Source: Haloquadratum walsbyi J07HQW2
GTDB taxonomy: Archaea; Halobacteriota; Halobacteria; Halobacteriales; Haloferacaceae
NCBI RefSeq assembly: GCF_000415985.1
Contig: NZ_KE356561.1
Coordinates: 112,989-176,988 of the forward strand
Reading direction: 5' to 3'
Length of the DNA: 64,000 nucleotides
Below are positions 40,671 through 50,713 of this stretch, one piece after another. The translations under genes were made by a program, and so were the position numbers. Each line of letters starts with the position of its first letter. Within the stretch, counting starts at the first letter, position 1. Below the pieces are notes generated by a model, which saw only the letters and a list, made by a program, of their open reading frames with translations, was not told the DNA's origin and ran no database searches.

Positions 40671-40824
40671 AACACCTACAGAGAGGACCTGTCTTACTCA
40701 GCTGTGGAATTTTCACAAACCGAGTCTCAGAGAGTTCTTTTACTTCTCACGCTCGTGCAATATCGGGACTGAGATTGGGTAGTGGGCGTGACGTTGACCG
40801 TATTTTTCTATCCATATTTTCGTT

Positions 40825-41349
40825 TTACTCTGAATAAAATACCTCCCAAGCTGGGTCCCCCTCATCGTCATCGGGGTCAGCGATTGATTCGACTTTGTCC
40901 CGTTGCAGTGCATTCAGTTGTGTTGTTGCCGCCGCGGTCCACCGAGAAAACTCGCCACGGAGTTGTTCTCTTACCGTTTCTGGTGATACCGGCGTATACA
41001 CGTATACCTCACCGCCGCTGTTGAGAAGTCGTCGCTGTTTTGTGACGACACCAATTGATGCAAGATGGTTGAGATGGCGATTGATGAGACTCCGGTCGTA
41101 CTCAGTTTGCTCTGCAAGTGTTGTTACTGTTACTGAGCCACCCTCCATGACACACAAACAGAGTTCTAATTCTGTGTCTGACATCTCAAAGACACTTTTC
41201 AGCAGATCAGACAGTGTTGGATTGCTTGACACAGGATCAGGATCATCTTCGATTGCCCCCATTGTCTCCTCACAGCATGTAATCGGTCCATCCCCGATCC
41301 CAAGATTTCCACAGTGTGAGCACTCATAGGTCGTCACATCATCACTCAT
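40825..41349 (-). CDS. Zinc-ribbon/winged-helix transcriptional regulator, 174 aa
   Basis: The N-terminus has YECSHCGNLGIGDGPITCC, a compact zinc ribbon. Residues about 45-135 are a winged helix: SVFEMSDTELELCLCVMEGG, VTTLAEQTEYDRSLINRHLN and VTKQRRLLNSGGEVYVYTP (wing). An acidic C-terminal helix follows. Probably a cytoplasmic DNA-binding regulator of the TrmB/MarR-like haloarchaeal type. Upstream TATGATATAAGAATCTATAC supplies a TATA box. Intact. Its 3' end faces the GTAGACGGG cluster. Confidence 0.8.
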   Translation of the reverse strand: MSDDVTTYECSHCGNLGIGDGPITCCEETMGAIEDDPDPVSSNPTLSDLLKSVFEMSDTELELCLCVMEGGSVTVTTLAEQTEYDRSLINRHLNHLASIGVVTKQRRLLNSGGEVYVYTPVSPETVREQLRGEFSRWTAAATTQLNALQRDKVESIADPDDDEGDPAWEVFYSE

Positions 41350-41639
41350 GGATAATCCGATGTTGTTATGATATAAGAATCTATACTCGCCGAGAGTTGT
41401 CCCGTAATGACCTTCGGTTACTTACATATATAATACAACATATAGCGTCCGTCGCTTCGATATATTACCACTTCAGCCAGAGTGCAACAGTCATACACTG
41501 CACTGAATCCAAAGCTCGGTGAAAGAGTTCATATACTCAACATACATGTTATCCCTGCCGCAGTTCGTCAATCTCGACGATCCGCACGACGGTCTCACTA
41601 CTGAGAATTGAAGTTGTCCGAGGAAATGTTCAAAACCTC

Positions 41640-41985
41640 GGACCAGTCCTTTTGTTGCAATTGGAAGCGTCAACAAATCAGGACCGACTGAGTACTCGTT
41701 GAGTGCGAAAATATATGTATCAATGTTACCCGCCGATGTCCGGCGGTTAGGATCCCAGGGGAAGTGCCCATAGATACCTTGTCGTTCGAACTTCTATCAC
41801 TCTCAATGTAGTCTTATGTCCGGTTTTTATTTTCTATGCTAGTCAGGATCCAGTGGACAGGGGATAGCAAGCCTGTCGCTTCCATGGAGAGCCGTCTCTT
41901 GTCGTGACTGAGACGAAGAGATGCGAGTGTATGTCGGATGCATCATATACTATCTGCTTCGACAGAAGGACGTGCTCTTGACGCG
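41640..41985. repeat. Interspersed repeat A, copy 2
   Basis: See 17590-17945. Shares the same landmarks in the same orientation; begins with TTTGTTGCAATTGGAAGCG in both copies. Confidence 0.8.
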
Positions 41986-42178
41986 AGTAATAAAATCGGG
42001 TGTAATGGTTCTTTGATTTCGCCTGTTGAGGAGAGATCTCGGAAAATTTTCCAACTCCGATACAGTCGTTGTGAAAATATTGGGTTACTCTGGAGTATGC
42101 TGTGTTAATTACATATCGACACTACCAGTCTCAAGGGGCATCATTAATATATCAAACTCAGGTGGTACCGATCGACTC

Positions 42179-43558
42179 TTATTCAGGTAATGGTCCTGGG
42201 AATCCTCCCTCAGGCTTCATATCAAATACTGTTTCGTATGAGTCCTCAAACACGCGATCAAACGCCGTCACTAATCTCTCATCACGACAAAATTCCTCGA
42301 CTGCCCGTTCAAGCTGTCCGAAATACGATTCCGTTAGATTGTTCGGATCTAGCGGGTATGTTTTCTTCACAAGACCAGAGGCACTGTGAAGTCTGGATTC
42401 AATACCATCGATGTGATCAAGGGCTTCCTGTATCTGTTCGTTGTACTCACCGGTGCACTTCTCAGCAAATACATCATTGAATGATTGCTCGCCGTCATGG
42501 TGATCTTTCGTGTGGACATTTCTCGCCGGAGGGAGCCGAAGTCGAAATATGAATTGTTGATTCCGGATTGATTCGATTGTTGGAGAATGTCGAAAAAAGA
42601 GCTTGATTGTACTCGACTGATTAACTGGGTCTTGGTCCCAATACGCTGGGAAGATTGATTGCCACTTCGGAGTGCTGGATGGTGATGTTTTCCAGCCTGA
42701 GTTCTCGAAGTCGAATTTATATTGAACTTTGTTCTCCCAACTATCTATCAGATACGTGCTTACGTTCTCAAAATCACTTTCGAATTGGCTGTTCGCCTTC
42801 TCAACTTGTCGAATGAGTCTATCGTGCTCGAAATAGAGATTTAACCGCTCGTTGAGTTCGTCGGTATCGATATCTGAGTCCATCCCCTCTGTCTCCTTTA
42901 GTGATTGAATGAAGTCCGTGAACTGAATAACACTCCGGTTAGGGTAGTCGTACAGCGAATCTTGAACCTCAGATTCGAATTGGTCAACTATATCGCTCCA
43001 ACTGAGAGTCTCAAACGTGTTGGTTATGTCCGTGGGTTGACCTGCCGCTTCTCGTTTCAGATACACAAAGTGACTCTCATCTAGCTGATTTACATTCAAT
43101 TCATTGCTCTCAAACCAATTAAAATTCCAGTTATCCGCTTTAGAGTATGATGTTGTTTGCCCATCGCCTTCTTTCGCTCCGACTTTTAATTCCATGAACA
43201 CTGCCCATCGAGGATGCTCAGATAACGCGCTCCCACCGGCAATGATAAGATCGATGCGTCGTTCTGAGCCTTCGTCTGCAATTGAGACCTCCTCGCTGAT
43301 TTCGATATGTTGGCTGCTCAGGTTGAATTCATTCATACCAACTTCGGCAAGAAATGGCTCGAGAAGTGCGTATCCGAACCCATGAGGTTTCCGTGGATTC
43401 AGAAAATATTGTAAGGCATTTTGATACTGCCGTTCTCTGGGTCCTCGGAGAATAGAGAAGATACCCGAGGGCTGTTGGGACCCTTGATCAAGACTCATGT
43501 ACTGCTGAATGAACGCTTCTAATTCGGTAGCATCGAAATCAAATACATCTTCACTCAT
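42179..43558 (-). CDS. PD-(D/E)XK nuclease family protein, 459 aa
   Basis: N-terminal nuclease domain with RERQYQNALQYFLNPRKPHG, RRIDLIIAGG (Asp103), FMELKVGAKEGDGQTTSYSK (Glu123, Lys125, then Gln and Tyr), the layout of the PDDEXK_4 group. The remaining 300 residues are acidic and helical (DTDELNERLNLYFEHDRLIR; SWENKVQYKFDFENSGWKT) with no known domain. Intact, unlike most nuclease genes here. Related proteins occur as solitary or phage-defence-associated genes. Weak spot: no partner gene nearby, and repeats on both sides. Upstream spacer AT-rich. Confidence 0.85.
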   Translation of the reverse strand: MSEDVFDFDATELEAFIQQYMSLDQGSQQPSGIFSILRGPRERQYQNALQYFLNPRKPHGFGYALLEPFLAEVGMNEFNLSSQHIEISEEVSIADEGSERRIDLIIAGGSALSEHPRWAVFMELKVGAKEGDGQTTSYSKADNWNFNWFESNELNVNQLDESHFVYLKREAAGQPTDITNTFETLSWSDIVDQFESEVQDSLYDYPNRSVIQFTDFIQSLKETEGMDSDIDTDELNERLNLYFEHDRLIRQVEKANSQFESDFENVSTYLIDSWENKVQYKFDFENSGWKTSPSSTPKWQSIFPAYWDQDPVNQSSTIKLFFRHSPTIESIRNQQFIFRLRLPPARNVHTKDHHDGEQSFNDVFAEKCTGEYNEQIQEALDHIDGIESRLHSASGLVKKTYPLDPNNLTESYFGQLERAVEEFCRDERLVTAFDRVFEDSYETVFDMKPEGGFPGPLPE

Positions 43559-44381
43559 TAGCAGTCTACCCTACGGTATGAGTGATTTGTGAGTAGAGCA
43601 TCTTATGTCATTTCCCCAGTGTCCTCTGGTAACTCAAGTCTATCTAAAGTGTTGTAGTATAATATCTATACCTATGGAAATGAATAGTTCAGGGCTTATC
43701 TGTTGGTCTCCGGTATTCGTGATGTCTGTATATCCTGCTGAGACAGATGTGTATTTTTCTTGACCACCTATGACTGTAGTTGCGTTAAGAGCCGTTTCTT
43801 ACCGTGAGAGAGACGAAGGAGTGTGGAAGTATGCGGTGGCATAGCAATCATTGCTTCGGCAGAGAGACGTACTCTTGATACGAGACACATATCAGATTTC
43901 GTCTCTTGGATTCACGGAGAATATCACCGTCACGTCTCTCTCACACAGAGTCGAATCGAATCAGAGAGATATTGAGCACGAGTTGATCTGAAGCTGGAGC
44001 TTCCCCAGATCTGCCAGTGCCCATACCGTAGAGCCGGGCAACTGGGCGCATGAACAGACAAGACACGAAATCTTCCCGGCTCACAAACACAGTCACCCGG
44101 ATGGGATTTAAAATTAACTGTTAACGCAACACACACTGGAGTGGAGATTTCCCTCGAGAGGAGGGATATTGTGGAACTCGTGTGGGAGAATCGTTTGACA
44201 CGATACGGTGCAAGTGGCAGTGACACCGAGCGGAGCAACTCTCAAGACTTGTCGGCTACTTGAGAGAGAACCATCTGATGTGGATTCTCGAGATGGAGAT
44301 GATTGTCTCCAACTCCAACTGAGATTGAGTTGAGTTGAGTTGAGTGATGAATCGCACTCAGAGGGGACGGGAGCTCTCTGA
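43559..44381. other. Repeat-rich spacer
   Basis: A partial repeat A lies at about 43790-43890 and a partial repeat C at about 44020-44160. TTGAG pentanucleotide microsatellite (four units) at 44328-44346. No gene supported; open frames on the minus strand are Ser/Arg-rich shadows. Confidence 0.5.
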
Positions 44382-44690
44382 GCCGGGGCAACTGATCCAA
44401 CGCGCAACAATAGGTGCGAGAACCCCGACTCGCGAATACAGTTATCCGAATATCGAATTAAATTAACTGTTAACGCAAACCCCACTCGAGTATAGCGTCT
44501 TCTCTGGAGGAGGGGGTATCGGGATCGGGATCGGTGATACCTCTCACGAATATAACGGCAGGTGAGTACAAGAACTGCAACTTGTACTCAACCAATAGAG
44601 TTTGATGAATTCAAAGACGACAGCGTAATCTCACACTTCTAATCACAAATAATTGATGACGGTGAGCTCGTCTGGAGGAGGGGGTACAGG
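44382..44690. repeat. Interspersed repeat C, copy 2
   Basis: Partner of 23225-23530, same orientation, about 85-90 percent alike by eye. Confidence 0.75.
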
Positions 44691-44821
44691 GCACAAGCAT
44701 CGTGACCGGGACTCCCGACAAGAACACATGTATGGTTGAATTGAGTCTGGAAGTGCCTCTGGAGCGGAGAGAGAGAACGTTAAGCGTTAAGACGAGTTGG
44801 GGACTCAGTATGCAGAGTTGC

Positions 44822-45301
44822 TCACTCCGTGCCCGTGTCCGAGTCTTGCACGCCATCCGGAAGGTCAGCATCCGCATCAGAATCGGCGTCAGTAAGATAG
44901 CCACCAGAGAGGTCGATATGTCTGAGGTCGGCGTCGGTGAGGTCGGCACGCATGAGGTTGGCATCAGTAAGATCGGCGTCAGTGAGGTCGGCAAAACGGA
45001 GGTCAGCCTTGGAGAGGTCGGCGTTGGCGAGGGTTGCCTCTGGGACAATATCGTGAGGCAAGATATGTTCATCATTGGGAATTGCATACCGAAAGTGAGC
45101 ATCTACCAACTGAGTGTCTGTCACATCGGTGTCAGCGAGGACCGCCCCAGTGAGATCAGTGTCAGTAAGATCGGTGTTAGAGAGGTATGCGTCAGTGAGG
45201 TCGGCATCAGAGAGGTTAACCACAGAGAGGTTGGCACCTGGTCGAATATCACTGGGCGAGACTTCGTCAGTGTGTGGAATTGAGAATTCAGTGTCAGTCA
45301 T
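44822..45301 (-). CDS. Pentapeptide-repeat protein, 159 aa
   Basis: A short head (MTDTEFSIPHTDEVSPSDIR) is followed by two blocks of A(D/N)LxX repeats (ANLSVVNLSDADLTDAYLSN; EATLANADLSKADLRFADL; DANLMRADLTDADLRHID) split by a non-repeat loop (HFRYAIPNDEHILPHDIV). The tail is acidic (DADSDADADLPDG). These repeats form a right-handed quadrilateral beta-helix, here about two stacks. No signal peptide, so cytoplasmic. Fragments of relatives lie at 22184, 55011 and 58860. Function unknown. Confidence 0.85.
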   Translation of the reverse strand: MTDTEFSIPHTDEVSPSDIRPGANLSVVNLSDADLTDAYLSNTDLTDTDLTGAVLADTDVTDTQLVDAHFRYAIPNDEHILPHDIVPEATLANADLSKADLRFADLTDADLTDANLMRADLTDADLRHIDLSGGYLTDADSDADADLPDGVQDSDTGTE

Positions 45302-45359
45302 TATCTGGTGAAATGTGAGTATATCAGATATGTTGGACGCATATCAGTTAATAGTGTAT

Positions 45360-45578
45360 CTAAACTGTTAAGACAAACTTGGGATTCAGTCTGTAGTGCC
45401 CAAAGTTCAACGACACGCAAATGCGTGATTCTCGGGTATATGAACCCACATCCACACCTACACCCACACTCCACCGACCGAGATGAGAGAGAATATACAG
45501 AATAATCCCGAAGGTAATGAGTATCAATCCAACGACACCAACGATGGCAAGAAGGCTACCCCAGCTCTGACGGTCCAT
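45360..45578 (-). CDS. Possible single-helix membrane protein
   Basis: Start MDRQSWGS, then LLAIVGVVGLILITFGIILY and ILSHLGRWSVGVGVDVGSY. One strong membrane helix; the tail seems degenerate and a frame change at the CACACC-rich stretch is possible. Weakly supported. Confidence 0.35.
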   Translation of the reverse strand: MDRQSWGSLLAIVGVVGLILITFGIILYILSHLGRWSVGVGVDVGSYTRESRICVSLNFGHYRLNPKFVLTV

Positions 45579-45701
45579 ATCGACTCCAGAGAGTCTCAGT
45601 CTGTATTCGAAAATTGTCGCGAAATCCTCGAATACGTCAGCAGCGACACTCATAATCACATGCCCACAGAGTATAATTACTCGCGTCCTACAGTGCTGAA
45701 C

Positions 45702-46231
45702 ATGGAGAGGAAACCCTTCCTGTCATCAGAGGATATCGAGCTATTGCCTCTTGATGAGAGCGACGCGGAGTTTCTGCGCGATGGCGTCAACCACAGACAA
45801 GTCCGCACGAATATCGGTATCACAAAGCCTCAGACGCTCGCGGATGAGAGAAGCCTCATTGAGTCGCGCATGGAGTCAGAGGATGTCTCCCTCTCCTGAT
45901 ATCGTTGGGGGACAAGAGAGCTGGGATAATCAGTCTTGAGCTTGGCGACCGCGTGGACAGGAACGGAGAGATAGGTATCTGGGTTCATCCTGAGTTCCAC
46001 GGCAGAGGCTGCGGAATAATCGCGTCGCGGCTGCTGGTCAACTACGCCTTCACCGAGCTGAACCTTCACAGAGTGTATGCCCGGACCAGCGCAGAGAACG
46101 AGGCGTCACAGAGCGTCTGGGAGGAGCTTGGATTCAGACAGGAGGCGAAGATGCGTGACCACACCTACCAGCGCGGCTCGTTTCAGGACGTGTTCTACTA
46201 CGGGATACTGCAGAGCGAGCGGGAGAGATAG
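45702..46231 (+). pseudogene. GNAT (RimJ/RimL-type) acetyltransferase, frameshifted
   Basis: ATG 45702 follows GTATAATTACTCGCG (TATA box about 30 bases upstream). The first frame reads MERKPFLSSEDIELLPLDES and FLRDGVNHRQVRTNIGITKP to about 45890. After one lost or gained base the GNAT core continues: ISLGDKRAGIISLELGDR, GEIGIWVHPEFHGRGCGIIA (acetyl-CoA loop) and NLHRVYARTSAENEASQSVW. About 177 aa when fused. Acetylates protein N-termini or small amines in related enzymes. One lesion only. Confidence 0.85.
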
Positions 46232-46725
46232 ATCTCTGTTGTATTTGCTCCCGAAAATGTATGAGACCGGAGGGGCACCAATACGAATTTTGAGAGATAT
46301 GTCGGTTGATCTCACACAAAATTCATCAAGAGGTTTTGTGACGCGGTTATGTCTGGGAACAGCATTCGATGGGCATAATCAGGTTTGCATAGATATGAGT
46401 GTGGGATCCTCAACTCATCAAAAAAGACACTGAGTGTGAGACAGATGTGAGGAGACTGCTTCAACGCCTTATTTAATATTATATCCGAACACACCGCCCA
46501 AGCACTACATAAGACGCAGATCCTCCCAGTTGCATATTATACCTGAATCATCGTGTAGACTCCAAAGTTGAGAGACAATGTCGAGTATCTGTTTATAAGT
46601 AATCGACTCTCTGAGACTCGACTTTGTAGACTCCAAAGTTGAGATAATCACATCGAGAGTATGAGGACATGGATCGAGACTGTCTTGAGGGAGGTTATTT
46701 TGAATATCGGCTGTCATGTTCCGAT

Positions 46726-47366
46726 ATGAATACCGACGAACATCTCGAAGAACTATTTCAAGAAATTGAAAGCGTTTCAAAAGAACAAATTGAGTCAGAA
46801 TTTAACAGTTTCACTCAAAGCGGGATTGATGACCACGAAACAAAAAAGGGCGTAATAGCTATTGAGGAATTATCAAATCAATTTGGGACAACTGAAAGAG
46901 AGACAGTCAAATCAAATTTAGTGAACCTGGTTAAATACGATATCCCGCCAATGAGGCAAGGCATAGCATAGAAAGAAAGTTCAAATCAAGTACCGTTTCC
47001 GATTAGTCCACTAATTCTCCCACCGATTCTAAGTCAGATTATCAACTCCAGAGAGAGAATGAGTATCCAGAGAACTGGGATAAGTTACGAGCCCAAGCGT
47101 ACGAGCGCGATGAGTATGAGTGCAAGAATTGTGGTCTCAAAGGGGGCTCAGGCGGCGGCGAGGTAGTCTTACACGCACATCATATCGTGCCTATCTCAAA
47201 GGGTGGCAACCATTGCATGTCGAACTTAGCGACTCTGTGCAAAGCGTGCCAAAAAAATACACCCACACATGTCGAGCAATTCGAGATGAGTAGAGTCATA
47301 CATATTCTTTGTCGGGAGTTTGTGTGGCATCTGCTCTGGCTTCTATCCAGTCTCCGTGTGGTATAA
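46726..47366 (+). pseudogene. HNH endonuclease, frameshifted
   Basis: From ATG 46726 MNTDEHLEELFQEIESVSKE and IAIEELSNQFGTTERETVKS encode a helical N-terminal domain that stops at 46971. In another frame from about 47050 an HNH domain appears: ENEYPENWDKLRAQAYERDE, YECKNCGLKG, VVLHAHHIVPISKGGNHCMS and NLATLCKACQKN (two Cys pairs and HH...N...H-like core), continuing to 47366. Dead as written. Confidence 0.75.
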
Positions 47367-47531
47367 TGAACTGCACTTCATGTACTATTCCCTGCATGAG
47401 CGTATCGGCGTTTTATTGGATAACTCCTATTCATTCACTCAGACACCGGTTTCATGCGGGATTCAGATATAATAGATATTTAACAGATTCTTCATTCAGA
47501 AAGACGCTACAAATTGATTATTACAGGCGAG

Positions 47532-47813
47532 TTACGCACCGGATATGACAGAAAGAAGCATTCCGAGAAAGCATAAACAGGCGGCACCGACCACTACAAA
47601 CAGCCTGCTTGCAGAAATGGAAAATTCATCAGAATCGGTTCGAAGCAACTCATAGACAGCACCAAAGAACATTCCACTACCACCAATTGTCAGAAGCAAT
47701 ACCGGGAGACTCCACTCCCCAGCAATGAGTGAGCGTATTGCTGGTCCTCCCATTGAACCCCCAATAATCATATATGCGCCCGTGTAGATGTATAATCGTT
47801 CCACAGATATCAT
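47532..47813 (-). CDS. Small membrane protein, 93 aa
   Basis: Helices LYIYTGAYMIIGGSMGGPAI, LPVLLLTIGGSGMFFGAVYE and LFVVVGAACLCFLGMLLSVI. Resembles the 15630-15899 protein in layout (GSITVCGGILGF; LLSISGIAMVFSAV) and probably belongs to the same loose family. AT-rich promoter region upstream (AGAATTTTTAGCATG). Confidence 0.65.
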   Translation of the reverse strand: MISVERLYIYTGAYMIIGGSMGGPAIRSLIAGEWSLPVLLLTIGGSGMFFGAVYELLRTDSDEFSISASRLFVVVGAACLCFLGMLLSVISGA

Positions 47814-48030
47814 TATGACTAGTAACTATCATGCTAAAAATTCTTATCCTCATCTTCAGCCGCGAGCGGCGAGGGCATGCCGGTGATTACGGTCCCCCAC
47901 TCAGTCGTGCGATTCTGTATAGTATTGTAGTTGCACAACTAAAGAATACTATTTGGGTGGATGAAGTGATGCGTACATCAGACAGTTGAATGACATGACT
48001 GCGACGACGCCAGCACCACTGTGTGCCGTC

Positions 48031-48723
48031 CTAATTATCACTCTGATTCAAGTACGCCTCTGCAGTTTTTTCATCATCAGTTCCGATAATTCTCTCAGCC
48101 TTCTGTTCAAATTCTTTATCTGAAATTTCGCCCTCACTGTACCGCTGCTGAAGTCTTTCCATAGCAGGATTCGTGCTTCCAGATGAATAGTTACGATTGC
48201 TTTTTGCTGTCGAAACGCGACTGACACTGCTGCGCCGATATAGATATACAATCCCTGCAGGAATATTTACAAGTGGTATAACAGACACCAATATCCAGAG
48301 TTCTTTTTTGGGTCTCCACTGGGTGGTTGCTTGTACCCACTGCCGGTCATAATATATACTCAACGGCATCAGTACCCATGCGATAATGGGTAAGAGTCCT
48401 GCTATCGTTCCGAGAGGTCCGACATCTTGTATTCCGAATCCAGCTATCCAAAGGACGACACTTACCCCAATCAAATAATACCAGCTATCTGATACAGATG
48501 TTGAGTATTCTGCTGGATCATGTTGCTGTGGATTCGACCGTAAAATCTTCTTCAACAGATCAGATAAGATATTGGGAAGTGAATCGGTCTGTGTCTGCAT
48601 GGATCGCTTAGTCTCACCGTGGTCATTGCTTACTCCGCAATTGACACAAATTTCTGCTTTCTTTTTGATTGGCTCCCCACACGAGCGGCAATAAATTTCA
48701 TCATGTTGCTTTTCTCTACTCAT
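48031..48723 (-). CDS. Zinc-ribbon membrane protein with C-terminal SHOCT domain, 230 aa
   Basis: Residues 10-33: IYCRSCGEPIKKKAEICVNC, a zinc ribbon. Two to four membrane helices follow (WYYLIGVSVVLWIAGFG; GTIAGLLPIIAWVLMPLSIY; LWILVSVIPLVNIPAGIVY). Residues about 190-215 are a SHOCT motif: AMERLQQRYSEGEISDKEFE. Start ATG overlaps the stop of the upstream gene (TGATG), so the two form an operon. Such proteins are common in haloarchaea; role unknown. Confidence 0.85.
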   Translation of the reverse strand: MSREKQHDEIYCRSCGEPIKKKAEICVNCGVSNDHGETKRSMQTQTDSLPNILSDLLKKILRSNPQQHDPAEYSTSVSDSWYYLIGVSVVLWIAGFGIQDVGPLGTIAGLLPIIAWVLMPLSIYYDRQWVQATTQWRPKKELWILVSVIPLVNIPAGIVYLYRRSSVSRVSTAKSNRNYSSGSTNPAMERLQQRYSEGEISDKEFEQKAERIIGTDDEKTAEAYLNQSDN

Positions 48724-49138
48724 CAGTACCCCCCGACGCCAGCTCTTTGAAGCTCCTTTTGAGCGTTCCCAATTATCACATAGCAGTGAATTGGAACAAT
48801 AATGAGTCCTAACAAAAAGAAATTCAATGTTAAGAGATTAATGATAGACAATGCTTTTTTCCAACCATCCAGTATCCGGCTGGGCTAATCAATATCCCGA
48901 CAATCATAACAGTTAGCTTGCTTTTGGCTGCGACCTTTTCCAATTCATACTGCCTTCGCTCACTGAGTTCCGAAGTGTCATTATCGCTCCGGTCACTGTG
49001 CTCAGGTGTTTGGCTAACCCCACATTCTGGGCAAATCTCTGCCTGTTTTTTTATTACTGAGCCACATTCAGTACAGAATACCTCATCTGCTCCCCGCTGT
49101 TGAACAGAGTCGGACTCGGTTATTGTATCTTCACTCAC
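48723..49138 (-). pseudogene. Zinc-ribbon membrane protein, frameshifted in an A6 tract
   Basis: MSEDTITESDSVQQRGADEV, FCTECGSVIKKQAEICPECG (zinc ribbon) and LTVMIVGILISPAGYWMVGK, then at GGAAAAAAGC near 48857 the native sequence moves frame: LSIINLLTLNFFLLGLIIVP, IHCYVIIGNAQKELQRAGVG to a TGA that overlaps the next ATG. The single-base change in a homopolymer may be a slippage switch or a sequencing error. Intact it would have about 138 aa and two or three helices. Confidence 0.75.
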
Positions 49139-49169
49139 ATTATCGACCTGCTGTTATCGATATAAAACT

Positions 49170-49400
49170 TTACTGCTGACATAACGGCTCCCCATCAACG
49201 TGTCTGAGATACTTCCGATGATCCACAGGAATATCATCATATACGAACTGGTGGATTCCTTCGCCAGATTGTGATATTTCTGCGTAGGTATCCAGTGCTT
49301 CGAGCCCCACACAGGTCGGGTGTATTTCCCCGGTCTCTGGATTGACCTGTTAATAATACTCATAACCTGGTGGTCGCCGCTTTCTTTTTTCCAATTTAAC
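49170..49400 (-). pseudogene. Hypothetical small protein with in-frame TAA
   Basis: Minus strand: KLEKRKRRPPGYEYY, TAA, then QVNPETGEIHPTCVGLEALD, TYAEISQSGEGIHQFVYDDI and PVDHRKYLRHVDGEPLCQQ to a TAA at 49170. Highly protein-like across the stop; no ATG at the 5' end. Not recognised. Confidence 0.5.
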
Positions 49401-49575
49401 TTTCGATTCCTCGTGTAGTATTATACTAACCTAGGTGGTCGGTGGTAACTCAAGAATCAAAGTCCTGAATATCGCCATTCGGACGGGGGACTGTATCCTT
49501 TCACACACAGACACAGGTCCGGTCTTTTTTTACTCGGTATTGTTCATCATATGTAGCTGGGGGTTTCCCGTGACA

Positions 49576-49728
49576 ATGGATGGAAGATCACTGTTATCAC
49601 TACTGTCAGCTCTGTTAGTCGGTGGTTTCATACTTGTCGAACCATTCAACCGTGGATTATTGATTGTCGGTATCCTCATGCTCGCTACTGCTGGCATTTG
49701 TGATCTTCTTAATTTCCGTGCTGAGTAA
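49576..49728 (+). CDS. Small two-helix membrane protein, 50 aa
   Basis: MDGRSLLSLLSALLVGGFIL, VEPFNRG, LLIVGILMLATAGICDLLNF. I start at 49576 because the longer upstream frame (from 49435) reads as spacer. Similar in design to 51620-51808. Confidence 0.5.
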   Translation: MDGRSLLSLLSALLVGGFILVEPFNRGLLIVGILMLATAGICDLLNFRAE

Positions 49729-49881
49729 ACTGTGACACTGTCCCGGCTCACTTGCACGGAATCCGCTGGAAGGGTGATCTTGGCACAAGTCCGGGGCGAA
49801 ATACGCAGAGAGAATACAAGATCTCGTTTTACACATCGGGTGCACGTTTGAATGTGCAAGAGTCTCGGATTGAACCGTACC

Positions 49882-49903
49882 GTGCCCCCAGATCACGGGG
49901 CAC
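49882..49903 (+). promoter_or_regulatory. 22-bp palindrome, copy 2
   Basis: GTGCCCC and GGGGCAC arms around CAGATCAC; corresponds to 23892-23913. The upstream 60 bases are conserved too. Here it is further from the degenerate gene. Confidence 0.5.
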
Positions 49904-49988
49904 CCTTCACCCCTGGTCATAAACAGAGTCGCACATGATCGAGTGAGTCACCACAAAAACCATGCCGATACAGGAGGTTGTGCGAAAA

Positions 49989-50293
49989 ATGCGTATCAAA
50001 TCAACCGATGGCCGGGAACAGTTTGGGAGAATCTGTGTGAAGCAACCGATGAGTAAGCACGGAGAAAAGCACTCGATGCAGCTGCGAGATATTATCTGAA
50101 GATGCGTGGCGGTGTGGAAGCATATGGTCGAGGTGACGTGCAACGGTTACTTGATGCAGCCGAAGAGCACGGATCACTCACGGCGCCGGAGATTGCTGCG
50201 ATACTCGGTGAGCGGGAGCTGGTGCTGGTGCTGGTGCTGGTGCTGGTGCTTCCGGTGAATATGAGACACGCTCATCGGGTGGCAAAGATTAAC
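49989..50293 (+). pseudogene. Degenerate paralogue of the 23937 gene
   Basis: MRIKSTDGREQ, then a shift, then in another frame ARRKALDAAARYYLKMRGGV, EAYGRGDVQRLLDAAEEHG and LTAPEIAAILGEREL. The end has been expanded by five GGTGCT hexamers (50220-50250, Leu-Val repeats) and loses the frame. Also has an early stop (GAGTAA). Followed by the inverted-repeat element. Confidence 0.75.
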
Positions 50294-50372
50294 CCCGAAG
50301 TTAGTGATATGTCAACGTGGTCGTGTTGGTTATACCAGAAGGTCCCGAATGTCTAATTTCTAACTTCGGAGT
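50292..50372. mobile_element. Miniature inverted-repeat element, copy 2
   Basis: Terminal arms ACCCCGAAGTTAG and CTAACTTCGGAGT; note that the arm change (C to T, G to A) is compensated at the other end, so the pairing is kept. Confidence 0.55.
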
Positions 50373-50429
50373 ACCATTGTTTTTAATTACAGATTAAAAA
50401 TAGTCCCGTGCAGCGATATAGATCGTCAC

Positions 50430-50585
50430 CGGCAGACTACGATGGCGATGACTGTGTGACAATGATGTTGGGACTTCCATCCCCAACTTCAAGCTAAGTT
50501 ATTCTCCGATGAACACATGGGAACTTTGTTCGAAGATGTAACGCTTATATTAGTGACTACGTGTGCTAATGCTTGTCGATGTGTC
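50430..50585. repeat. Interspersed repeat B, partial copy
   Basis: Matches the central part of 18480-19030 and 55340-55890 (GACTACGATGGCGATGACTG; CTTCCATCCCCAACTTCAAG). Confidence 0.75.
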
Positions 50586-50590
50586 AGATA

Positions 50591-50665
50591 ACCCCGAAGT
50601 CAGTGGCGGTGAATGCGAGCATCATCTCAAGCAGGAACCCAATGTCTGATACCTGACTCCGGAGT
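50591..50665. mobile_element. Miniature inverted-repeat element, copy 3
   Basis: Arms ACCCCGAAGTCAG and CTGACTCCGGAGT with a diverged centre. Not preceded by the regulator-like gene, unlike the other copies. Confidence 0.5.
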
Positions 50666-50713
50666 ATCACGTTCTTTGATTATAGATTAAGATAAATTTT
50701 GTGTAGTCTCACG

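Noticed and set aside
49435-49575. Longer start for the 49576 membrane protein
   Set aside because: The extra 47 residues read as spacer, with no promoter-compatible start upstream.
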